This document shows, in pieces, positions 8,592-16,590 of a stretch of DNA of 36,880 nucleotides. Each line of letters begins with the position of its first letter. Position 1 is the stretch's first letter. Source of the stretch: Bartonella massiliensis (GTDB taxonomy: Bacteria > Pseudomonadota > Alphaproteobacteria > Rhizobiales > Rhizobiaceae); contig NZ_CABFVS010000030.1 in assembly GCF_902150025.1 (NCBI RefSeq), positions 1 to 36,880 of the forward strand. The letters run 5' to 3'. Both the position numbers and the translations under genes were made by a program. A model generated the notes under the pieces. The model searched no databases. It was not told where the DNA came from and worked only from the letters and a program-made list of their open reading frames with translations.

Positions 8592-11099
8592 ATGTGTAAG
8601 AAATATATTTATAAGAAGAATCTTTTGTTATGTACAATTGCTGGAACTTTGATTTTTTCTCATTTTGGGTCAATTTATGCAAATACATCTGCTCCTGAAA
8701 TTTTGGGGAAGATTGAAGTAAATAAGGGAGAAGAAAAGACTTTTAATAATGTTCTAGTTCGTGATAAAGGTCCTGGAATATTAGCGCATGAGAAAGCAGT
8801 TATCACAATTGCAAAATCAACAATACACACAGAATTGTCTGCACTTTCTGTATCAGAAGGAGGACGTATTCATGCTAGAGAAATTGAAGCCAATACAGTC
8901 TATAAAGGTTTAGAAGCTAAAAACGGTATAATCAATGTTGAAGATTCAACCATAACCGTTCAACGTGCGGGAGGTGGCGGTATTGTTTTTTATGAAACAA
9001 AAGATTACGCTCTAAAGAATGGGGAAAAAGTTATTAACCAGGTTGTTCTTACCAATACCAAACTTCTTGTGGAAAGTGGTACCGGTATTCTTGGTCCCTA
9101 CTGCTCAAGAGCTGTTGCTGAAGTTCAACTTACAAACTCAGAAATTCGAGCTGACGTATTATTGAGAAATAAAACAAAACGTAAATATTATGATGAAGAC
9201 ACTCTTCCTGTAACGCTTGCATTAACCGCTGATAATTCAACAATAGAAGGAAGAGCAAGAACTTTAAAAGTAAATACAACGGTTGTAACTTTAAACAACA
9301 AGAGTAAATGGCACTTAAATACATCTCAAGAGGAAGTTGATACTGACTTTAGTGTATTTGACTATGATCTCAGTGATATTAAACAACGAGCACTTTCTAC
9401 TGTTTCTGTACTAAATCTGAATGATAGCTCTATCATCTTTAAAGCCCCGCAAGGACGGGAAAAAGATCAGTATCACACCTTGTATATAGGGCGAACAGCT
9501 GAGGTTCGTAGACCGCAAGAAAGTAAAATTCCTGATATAGAAAGCACTTACAGGACAATTTACAATGCCACAGGCAATGCAAATATTTATTTTAATATTG
9601 AATGGAGTGATGGTCTTGCAAAAGAGCAGCAAAAAACTGACCGCCTGCTTATCCGTGGTGATGTATCAGGCAGTACAACAGTCCATATCAAGAATCTTGC
9701 AAAAGGTGAAGGGATAAAAACTGAAGATTCTGTTTCCTCTAATATGCGTGGTTTGTCACTCATTCAAGTCTCTGGAAACGCCAATGAAGATTCCTTCAAA
9801 CTTGCACGCGGCTACATCACAATGGGAGGCTTACCTTATAAATATATACTCAATGGCTATGGCCCCACATCCAGCCATGGACAAGCCGATAGGACACAAA
9901 GTCATTTCAGTGGAATATCGCAAGAATCGAAAGAAAACACTCTCAAAGACTACACAATCTATACAATATCAGGAAAAATGATCGAAGGCGTTTCACCAAA
10001 AGAGAAAGATGCAAAAAGTCCCGATGCATTATCCCTTGGAAAAGCAGACGATGTCTCTCCTTCCTTGGAAGAAAAAGAAAATTTCTGGGATTTCCGTTTG
10101 CAAAATGCGACTCTTGATGATGAAGGGAAGATTAAAGCTCTTGTTCCCCAAGTAGCAAGCTATTTGGTCATGCCGAACGCACTATTTTCAGCTGGATTAA
10201 CAGATGTAAACAATCAAAATACTTTATTAAGTACAATGCAAGAAGCCGCCTTTGAAACAAAAAATTATAAAGATAAAGGGATCTTCTTATCTGCTTATGG
10301 CAACAGAGTAACATTATCCTCTCACCATACGCCATTACAATATGGCTATGGTGCTGATGTTCATTATGGTGCCTTACAAGCAGGCATGGCATTAGTCGCT
10401 CTAGAAGATGAAAACATAACCACTAATTTTGGTCTTTTGGGAACATATGGAAAATTAGCCTTTACCCCCAAAGATATGGAAGGGACTGACAAGACTACGC
10501 TCGATAAATGGTCGATTGCTGCATATAGCAGCCTGCGCTATAAGAATAGCACATATATCCATGCACTTTTCTCCTATGGAATGCTCAAAGGAAATATTAC
10601 CTCAGCTCTCGTAGGAAAGACTGCAGAATTAACGAACACTGATACATTCAGTGCATCAGCAACTATTGGACAAAAATTCGAAACCAGCACGAAGGGATTA
10701 GTCTTTGAACCTCAAGCACAAGTTGTTTATCAACGTCTTATGCTCGGCACACTTTCAGATGTTGATGGCTTTGATGTAGATATGGGCAATCCTCATCAAT
10801 GGTTGGTGCGTGTTGGAGGACGCTTAACACAAACAACGCTTTCTAGTCAGCAAGACTCTCTTCTTTCTTTTTATGGTAAATTAAATATTGTTAAGGCTTT
10901 TGCCGATAATAGCACCATACAGATTGGTAAACCTTTCCACCTTGATTCTATGGGAGCCTCTGTTGAAAGTGGACTTGGTGTGCACGCACAATTATCAAAA
11001 AACATTGCCGTGCATGCTGATGTTAATTATCAACAGAAGCTTCAAAAAGCTGGTATATCTGGAGCAAGCTTTTCAGGTGGAATCCGCTACCAATTCTAA
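8592..11099 (+). CDS. Autotransporter outer-membrane protein (gene 2), intact
   Basis: An 835-residue type V autotransporter. The signal peptide MCKKYIYKKNLLLCTIAGTL...YA is followed by a beta-helix passenger rich in short strands (residues about 35-260), then the conserved pre-barrel module (SVLNLNDSSIIFKA near 273, GDVSGSTTVHI near 352, LSLIQVSGNANEDSFKLA near 388, GGLPYKY). A charged linker follows (about 430-495). The C-terminal barrel runs from FWDFRLQNAT (about 497) through LVPQVASYLVMPNALF to the terminal GGIRYQF, ending in aromatic F as outer-membrane beta-barrels do. The barrel inserts in the outer membrane and exports the passenger. The ATG follows AAAGGCATATCT. Gene 3 is its closest partner here. 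Resemblance to Bartonella Iba and BafA-type autotransporters is an inference from architecture; no function of the passenger can be read from sequence. Confidence 0.92.
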   Translation: MCKKYIYKKNLLLCTIAGTLIFSHFGSIYANTSAPEILGKIEVNKGEEKTFNNVLVRDKGPGILAHEKAVITIAKSTIHTELSALSVSEGGRIHAREIEANTVYKGLEAKNGIINVEDSTITVQRAGGGGIVFYETKDYALKNGEKVINQVVLTNTKLLVESGTGILGPYCSRAVAEVQLTNSEIRADVLLRNKTKRKYYDEDTLPVTLALTADNSTIEGRARTLKVNTTVVTLNNKSKWHLNTSQEEVDTDFSVFDYDLSDIKQRALSTVSVLNLNDSSIIFKAPQGREKDQYHTLYIGRTAEVRRPQESKIPDIESTYRTIYNATGNANIYFNIEWSDGLAKEQQKTDRLLIRGDVSGSTTVHIKNLAKGEGIKTEDSVSSNMRGLSLIQVSGNANEDSFKLARGYITMGGLPYKYILNGYGPTSSHGQADRTQSHFSGISQESKENTLKDYTIYTISGKMIEGVSPKEKDAKSPDALSLGKADDVSPSLEEKENFWDFRLQNATLDDEGKIKALVPQVASYLVMPNALFSAGLTDVNNQNTLLSTMQEAAFETKNYKDKGIFLSAYGNRVTLSSHHTPLQYGYGADVHYGALQAGMALVALEDENITTNFGLLGTYGKLAFTPKDMEGTDKTTLDKWSIAAYSSLRYKNSTYIHALFSYGMLKGNITSALVGKTAELTNTDTFSASATIGQKFETSTKGLVFEPQAQVVYQRLMLGTLSDVDGFDVDMGNPHQWLVRVGGRLTQTTLSSQQDSLLSFYGKLNIVKAFADNSTIQIGKPFHLDSMGASVESGLGVHAQLSKNIAVHADVNYQQKLQKAGISGASFSGGIRYQF

Positions 11100-11138
11100 G
11101 AAAAAGCAAAAAACAACTTATAGTCTACCCATTTTAGC

Positions 11139-11167
11139 AAAAGGCAGTACACATGTACTGCCTTTTT
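11139..11167 (+). terminator. Rho-independent terminator after gene 2
   Basis: AAAAGGCAGTACA and TGTACTGCCTTTT form a perfect 13-base inverted repeat with only CA between the arms (so a few inner pairs will open), followed by a T tract. It is 40 nt after the TAA. It keeps the outer GGCAG/CTGCC of the gene 1 terminator but has different, mutually compensating inner pairs. Confidence 0.85.
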
Positions 11168-11379
11168 CAATTTATCGAAAAAAAACATCAATAACTGTGC
11201 TTTTTATACATCTTTCTTGAAAAAAATAATTTCACTCAAACCCAATGTAACAAAATACTCTATCTCTCAATAACGATTGAAACCTCAAGAGAAAGTTGTC
11301 TTTTTGATTGATAAAAATCAAATGGACTCAATGAATTCATATATCGATATAAAAATACAAAACATTTTTTTATAACATA

Positions 11380-11790
11380 AAATACATAGTAAATGCTCCT
11401 ATGTAAAACAGAGCGCCATTGGTTTGCACATTCACGCCTTTTTTTAAGAAACATTTTGCAATGCCCCCAAGCCCATTTCACGACGACGCTCGTGAGTGGT
11501 ATAATGGTAAATCCATTGAGCACCAGCATCTTTACGTTTATGGAGTAACAAGCCGGCACCATTATACACTTTGCCAACCTTTGAGTGTTGCAATAAACCT
11601 TGGCACGTAAAACGGTTTATGAAAAGCCATTTTATGCCTTTCTTATACAAATTTATCCACATACTCATCCCACTTGTGATGTGCAAACAAGTGATTTGGA
11701 TTGATTCAACTAAACAAGTTCGAAATGAGAGAGTCCTACGGTATTCGGGACTCTCATTCAATATACAAAACAATGAATTATCTTTAATTA
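11380..11790 (-). pseudogene. Integrase 5'-end relic (minus strand)
   Basis: Read leftward from about 11790: the promoter-side block (TTCAATTTGAATGAGAG-like, then the T/C-rich TCTCATTTCGAACTTG) is followed by ATGGCTTTTCATAAACC. Coding pieces then read KVGKVYNGAGLLLHKRKD, AGAQWIYHYTTHERRREMG and LGALQNVS. This is the N-terminal domain (DUF4102 type) of a P4-like tyrosine recombinase, the best-preserved short stretch of that domain in the window. Frameshifts separate the start from this block, and the copy stops near 11440 in an A/T run. It sits between autotransporter genes 2 and 3. Confidence 0.75.
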
Positions 11791-12050
11791 AATCAATAGG
11801 TTGTTGTATAAGAAAACCAATTAATCACTTCTTTTAGCACACAACGCTGCTTTTACAAAAAATTGTAAAGTTTCCATAACAACAACTTTAAGCAATAGAC
11901 GATCTTTAAAAGTATTTTGATTCTTCGCGCCTTAAAACAAAATACTTATTAAATTAACTTTTCTGCAATCCACCATTACGAATGTACTTTCTATTTTAAA
12001 AGCTCTGCTAAGGCCAATTTTTTAACGATAAAGAATAAACCATTTAATAT
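11791..12050. other. Intergenic, no gene seen
   Basis: AT-rich spacer between the minus-strand integrase relic and the duplicated leader of gene 3. No reading frame, repeat or hairpin that I can support. Confidence 0.4.
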
Positions 12051-12161
12051 TTCGTTTTGTTGTTTACAATAAAAACATAATGATATAAAAGCTGGTCGGG
12101 TACTTGCGCCATCAGGGGAATGAAGTAAGCATCAAAGCATACCAATATTAAAGGCATATCT
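12051..12161 (+). promoter_or_regulatory. Duplicated promoter and leader of autotransporter gene 3
   Basis: Nearly identical to 8480-8591. Differences are a few substitutions in the T/G-rich start and one missing base near the ribosome site (CCAATATTAAAGG against CCAAATACTAAAGG). The identity continues into the signal-peptide codons to about 12250 and then drops sharply. The same candidate boxes TTTACA and TATAAA are present. Confidence 0.55.
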
Positions 12162-14606
12162 ATGTGTAAGAAATATATTTATAAGAAAAATTTTTTGTTA
12201 TGTACAATTGCTGGAACTTTGATTTTTTCTCATTTCGGGTCAACTTATGCAAATAAATCAGCACCTACAATGACTATGGCTCGTGCGGATAAAGCAGAAG
12301 AAGAAAAAAACTTTAATAACGTTTTTATCCGTGGTAATACTACGTCAGTAGTGGCTGATGACAAAGCCTTTATCATCATTAAAAACTCAACAATGCATGC
12401 AAGTGCGAATATATTTTCCGCGCGTACGGGTGGACGTATTCATGCTAAAAAAGTTGAAGGAAAGTCAAATTCCCGCGGTTTAGAAATTTCAAACGGTATC
12501 ATCCATCTTGAAGATTCGATCGTAACTGTTTCCGGACATCACAAAAGTCGTGGTATCCTTTTTGATTACATCTCGGATTCTCAAGTAAAAGAGGGGGAAA
12601 AAGTTGTCAACAAAGTAATTCTTACGAATACTAAACTTCTTGTTGAAAGTGGTATTGGTATTTCAGGACCAGATTATGCAAAATCTGTTGCCACGGTAGA
12701 ACTTAGAAATTCAGAAATTCACTCTGATATGTTATTAAAAAATAAAGCGCCAGAAAATTCAAAAGATGTCGATCCTCGCACTCTTATATTAACCGCTGAC
12801 AAATCAATTTTAGAGGGAAGAGCAAAAACTTTCCCCCAAAATACAACGATTTTTACTCTCGACAATAACAGCAAGTGGTACTTAAAGGTTAGTCAATTCG
12901 AAGTAGATAAAGAGTTTCACTCTTCTAAAGGGTACGTACTCACTGATATCCAACAACGTTCACAGTCTACTGTTTCAGTATTGAACCTTAATAACAGTTC
13001 TATCATATTTAAAGAACCGCATAAACTCGCAAATGATCAGTATCAAACCTTGCATGTAGGAAGACAGCCAATAGCTAATGTTGCTAAACAAGAGCAAAAC
13101 AGCAGCTCTCATGCAACAACAGCTTACAATGCAACGGGTGACGCACGGATTTACTTGAATACCCAATGGAGTAGTGGTCTTGCAAAAGAACAACAACAAA
13201 CTGATCGTGTTCTCGTTCATGGAGATGTATCAGGTACCACGACGATCTATTTCAACAATCTTTCAATGCACGCAGCCTTCTTCAATCAAGAGGAAGCAAA
13301 AGATTCTATTCCTTTGAATATGCGTGGTCTCTCACTCATTCAAGTCTCTGGAAAAGCAAATGAAGATTCCTTCAAACTGGTACATGGCTACACCACCATG
13401 GGAGGCTTACCTTATAAATATGTACTCAATGCCTATGGACCAACATCTAGCCGTGGGAAAGCGGATAGAACACAAAGTCATTTAAGCAGAATATTACAAG
13501 AATCAAAAGAGAAAGATGCGCAAAATATCAATGAACCATCCCTTGGAAAAGAAAACGATATCCAAGTTCCCTTGGAAGGAAATGAAAATTTCTGGGATTT
13601 CCGTCTACAAAATGCTACTCTCGAATTTATTGAAGAAATTAAAGCTCTAGTTCCTCAAGTGGCAAGCTATTTGGTGATGCCTAACGCAATATTTTCCTCT
13701 GGATTGACTGATGTAAGCAATCAAAATACACTGTTGGATAATATGCACTCAACAGTTTTTGGATTAGAAGGTCATAAAAAGAAAGGTATTTTCTTATCTA
13801 CTTATGGCAACAAGGTAACATTATCCTCTCACCGTAGTCCATTGGAATATGGTTATGGTGCAGATGTGCATTATGCTGCTATACAAGCAGGTATGACATT
13901 GGCAACGTTAGAAAACCAAAACATGACCGCGAATTTTGGTCTTTTAGGCACCTATGGAAAGCTCGCTTTTACACCAAAGGACATGGAAGGCTCTGACAAA
14001 AGTATACTAGATAAATGGCTCTTTACGGCCTATGGGAACTTCCACCATGACAATGGTCTTTATGTTAATGCATTGTTTTCTTACGGTGTTTTAAATGGGC
14101 ATATCACAACAGCCCTTATCGGCAACACCGCAGAATTAAACAATACGGATATATTGAATATATCGGCAACCGTTGGACAAAAATTGGCAACCGGCGTTGA
14201 AGGATTGGCCTTTGAACCACAAGCACAACTTATTTATCAACATATTGCATTTGGTACGCTTTCAGATATTGATGACTTCCAAGTTAATATAAGCACCCCC
14301 CAACAATGGTTGGTCCGTATTGGAGGGCGTTTAACGAAAACAATACTTCCCATTGAAAAAGATCGTGTTTTTTCGTTTTATGGGAAGCTGAACGTTTTCA
14401 GAGCTTTTGGTGAAAAGAGCACGATCGATATTGTTGAGCCTTTCCAGCTTGATACTATGGGATCTTCTTTTGAAGGTGGGCTTGGTATTAACGCGCAACT
14501 TTCCAAAAATATTGCGCTTCATGCTGACGTGAGCTACCAACATAAACTTCAAAAAGCTGGTATTTCTGGCATTAATTTTTCTGGTGGAATGCGTTATCGC
14601 TTTTAG
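12162..14606 (+). CDS. Autotransporter outer-membrane protein (gene 3), intact
   Basis: An 814-residue autotransporter paralogous to gene 2. It shares the signal peptide MCKKYIYKKNFLLCTIAGTL...STYA almost residue for residue. The passenger (about 30-260) is diverged but keeps the same strand layout and landmark KLLVESGIGISGP. The pre-barrel module is present (VSVLNLNNSSIIFKEP near 273, GDVSGTTTIYF, LSLIQVSGKANEDSFKL, GGLPYKYVL). A linker with acidic and Lys-rich residues leads to FWDFRLQNATL (about 476) and a full barrel ending GGMRYRF. The start is supported by AAAGGCATATCT before ATG. It is one gene per transcript by appearance: its own promoter copy lies upstream and a weak hairpin downstream. 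Expected in the outer membrane with the passenger outside; ligand unknown. Confidence 0.92.
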   Translation: MCKKYIYKKNFLLCTIAGTLIFSHFGSTYANKSAPTMTMARADKAEEEKNFNNVFIRGNTTSVVADDKAFIIIKNSTMHASANIFSARTGGRIHAKKVEGKSNSRGLEISNGIIHLEDSIVTVSGHHKSRGILFDYISDSQVKEGEKVVNKVILTNTKLLVESGIGISGPDYAKSVATVELRNSEIHSDMLLKNKAPENSKDVDPRTLILTADKSILEGRAKTFPQNTTIFTLDNNSKWYLKVSQFEVDKEFHSSKGYVLTDIQQRSQSTVSVLNLNNSSIIFKEPHKLANDQYQTLHVGRQPIANVAKQEQNSSSHATTAYNATGDARIYLNTQWSSGLAKEQQQTDRVLVHGDVSGTTTIYFNNLSMHAAFFNQEEAKDSIPLNMRGLSLIQVSGKANEDSFKLVHGYTTMGGLPYKYVLNAYGPTSSRGKADRTQSHLSRILQESKEKDAQNINEPSLGKENDIQVPLEGNENFWDFRLQNATLEFIEEIKALVPQVASYLVMPNAIFSSGLTDVSNQNTLLDNMHSTVFGLEGHKKKGIFLSTYGNKVTLSSHRSPLEYGYGADVHYAAIQAGMTLATLENQNMTANFGLLGTYGKLAFTPKDMEGSDKSILDKWLFTAYGNFHHDNGLYVNALFSYGVLNGHITTALIGNTAELNNTDILNISATVGQKLATGVEGLAFEPQAQLIYQHIAFGTLSDIDDFQVNISTPQQWLVRIGGRLTKTILPIEKDRVFSFYGKLNVFRAFGEKSTIDIVEPFQLDTMGSSFEGGLGINAQLSKNIALHADVSYQHKLQKAGISGINFSGGMRYRF

Positions 14607-14633
14607 AAATTTTAGCCTTCACTTTTGATAAAT

Positions 14634-14670
14634 AAGCAGTGCTGGAATGTAGACAGTACTGCTTAATTTT
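14634..14670 (+). terminator. Weak terminator-like hairpin after gene 3
   Basis: AAGCAGTGCT (14634-14643) pairs with AGTACTGCTT (14655-14664) with one G-T wobble and an 11-nt loop, followed by AATTTT. The stem resembles the other autotransporter terminators (GCAGT core) but lacks GG/CC pairs and a strong T tract, so read-through into gene 4 is plausible. Confidence 0.5.
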
Positions 14671-14752
14671 GCTCATTACCAAAAATCGTAATGTGTCAAA
14701 AAGTAGTTCATTTTTTATCAAAAAAAGAAAAATATCATTAAGGAACATCTTT

Positions 14753-16459
14753 ATGCATAAGAATCTTTTGTTCTGTACAACCGCTTGTGTTTTGTTTTTT
14801 TCTTCTTTTACCTTCATGTCGATAAGTCATGCCTCTAGCTTAAGCCCTCAAACACGCCATGCTCTTGAAGAAATTACTAAATTACCAGAACAATATCGCT
14901 ATGCCATTGATGTAATGGACACCCCAACACAAGCCGAAAAAAATCTTGAGATGATAGCCTCTGGCGTCATGATGAAAAATAATTCGCAAGTACTTCAAGA
15001 AAGCTTAGATGAGACAGACCGTAGAATTAATAGCTACTTCTCAGGGCTTGATCGCTATGGTTCTGGTGCACATACAAATATGTTGCAGAAAGAAAGAGAT
15101 TATATACATGCCCAAGCCATGGCAAACCAATATAATCAAGATATGCAAACTCTTCTCTACTCCAGAACAAGGCAAAGAAGGGCTTATGATAAATTACCAT
15201 CCGTGAATGTTGTTTCACAACATAAGGATAATGCAGCTTTAAAAACAGACCATGGAATTACACAACTTGGGATAAATAAAAATACCCAATCTGATTTTGA
15301 TCCCAAAACGACTCTTAAAACGTCCGCAGAAGATCATGTGAAATTACCCACAAAGATTGGAAACACCCGCACCGCTAAGGCTGAGAGCACCTCTCCACTT
15401 ACAGAAGATAAAACAACCGCAACACCTTCTTCTCTTGATAAAAAAGCAAACAGCAAAACGCTTACGCCACAAATAGAAAACTCTTTAATTATGCCTATTG
15501 CAATGTTTGCTGTTGGCGTTGCTGATGTCAACAATCAAAATATCTTGTTAGACAATATGCAAATAACAATGTTTGAACCTAAAAACTATCAAGAGAAAAG
15601 CATTTTCTTATCCACTTATGGCAATAAAAATACGTTTTTCTCACTGTTTCATTCAGAACAAGAGAACAGTCAAACAGAACAAGAAGGCGTTCAAAAAGAA
15701 CAAGGGAGCATTCATGCCGATATTCGCTATGCTGCATTGCAAGCAGGCGCAACATTAATAACGCGACAAGATCAAAATATCAGCACCAATTTTGGTCTTT
15801 TTGGAACCTATGGGAAATTGTCTTTTACTCCTAAAAAAGCAGAAAGCTTTCATAAGAATATATTTGATAAATGGTCATTTACTGCCTATGGAAACGTTCA
15901 ACATGATAGCGGAATCTATGCAAGTGCATTTCTCTCTTATGGAATTTTTAAAGAAAATATGAGCAAAGATTTCATCAAAGATGCTTCAAAGGTCAATGAT
16001 AAGAAAACGTTAGGGGCTGCTGCAGTTGTTGGTCAAAAACTATCAACCAGTTTTGAAGGTGTCATCCTAGAGCCACAAGCACAACTTGTTTATCAACGTC
16101 TCATGCTTAGTTCTTCCTCAAATGATAATTCTTCTTCAAATGACAGCGCTTCTTTAGATGAGAATAATGCTAAAATAAACATCAGAAATCCTCATCAATG
16201 GTTGCTCCGTATTGGTGGGCGTTTAACGCAAAACAAAGGCCACGCCCTTTCCTTCTACGGCAAACTGAATTTGATCAAAACTTTTAGTCAAAATTTTCAA
16301 CTGGCTGCTATGGGATCTTTAGTCGAAGGTGGTTTTGGTATTCACGCACACTTATCACAAAATATCGAGCTTCATAGTGACTTGAGTTATCAGCATAAAT
16401 TCAAAAAAGTGGGTATCTCTGGCATAAATATTGCCGCTGGAATGCGCTATCACTTCTAA
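14753..16459 (+). CDS. Autotransporter with short helical passenger (gene 4), intact
   Basis: A 568-residue protein, with start ATG at 14753 placed 8 nt after AAGGA; a longer in-frame extension to a GTG at 14639 lacks a signal peptide at its front and is rejected. The signal peptide is MHKNLLFCTTACVLFFSS...SHA. Residues about 30-150 are unlike the other genes: charged, helix-prone sequence (for example LEEITKLPEQYRYAIDVMD and SLDETDRRINSYFSGLDRYG). A Thr/Ser/Lys-rich linker (about 150-240) follows. From SLIMPIAMFAVGVADVNNQN (about 243) to GMRYHF the barrel matches its neighbours, with an extra Glu/Gln-rich loop (EQENSQTEQEGVQKEQGS) and a Ser/Asn-rich loop later on. The beta-helix and the VLNLNDSSIIF pre-barrel module are absent. 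It is probably outer-membrane; the passenger's role is unknown. The short gap to gene 3 may allow co-transcription. Confidence 0.9.
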   Translation: MHKNLLFCTTACVLFFSSFTFMSISHASSLSPQTRHALEEITKLPEQYRYAIDVMDTPTQAEKNLEMIASGVMMKNNSQVLQESLDETDRRINSYFSGLDRYGSGAHTNMLQKERDYIHAQAMANQYNQDMQTLLYSRTRQRRAYDKLPSVNVVSQHKDNAALKTDHGITQLGINKNTQSDFDPKTTLKTSAEDHVKLPTKIGNTRTAKAESTSPLTEDKTTATPSSLDKKANSKTLTPQIENSLIMPIAMFAVGVADVNNQNILLDNMQITMFEPKNYQEKSIFLSTYGNKNTFFSLFHSEQENSQTEQEGVQKEQGSIHADIRYAALQAGATLITRQDQNISTNFGLFGTYGKLSFTPKKAESFHKNIFDKWSFTAYGNVQHDSGIYASAFLSYGIFKENMSKDFIKDASKVNDKKTLGAAAVVGQKLSTSFEGVILEPQAQLVYQRLMLSSSSNDNSSSNDSASLDENNAKINIRNPHQWLLRIGGRLTQNKGHALSFYGKLNLIKTFSQNFQLAAMGSLVEGGFGIHAHLSQNIELHSDLSYQHKFKKVGISGINIAAGMRYHF

Positions 16460-16494
16460 AAAACTTGTATTCCTATCTTGAAATATAAAGCACC

Positions 16495-16538
16495 CTCATT
16501 ATGTTTCGTTTTGTCTCTTACAAAAGAGACATAATGAG
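16495..16538 (+). promoter_or_regulatory. Interrupted inverted repeat before autotransporter gene 5
   Basis: AAGAGACATAATGAG (16524-16538) is the exact complement of CTCATTAT plus GTCTCTT, which lie at 16495-16502 and 16513-16519 with about 10 nt (GTTTCGTTTT) between them. The result is a stem of about 15 pairs with a bulge. The bulge TTTCGTTTTG resembles the start of the leaders of genes 2 and 3 (TTCGTTTTGTTGTTTACAA), and TTACAAAAGAGACATAATGAGAT resembles TTACAATAAAAACATAATGATAT there. So this is a diverged version of the same promoter block that has gained dyad symmetry, or a weak bidirectional terminator of gene 4. Confidence 0.4.
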
Positions 16539-16590
16539 ATCAAAGTTTTATCTTTCATGAAAGAGGGGAAATATTTAGGAATACATCTAT

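Noticed and set aside
14639..14752. N-terminal extension of autotransporter gene 4 to a GTG at 14639
   Set aside because: The extension overlaps the terminator-like hairpin of gene 3 and would bury the signal peptide; the ATG at 14753 has AAGGA at the proper distance.
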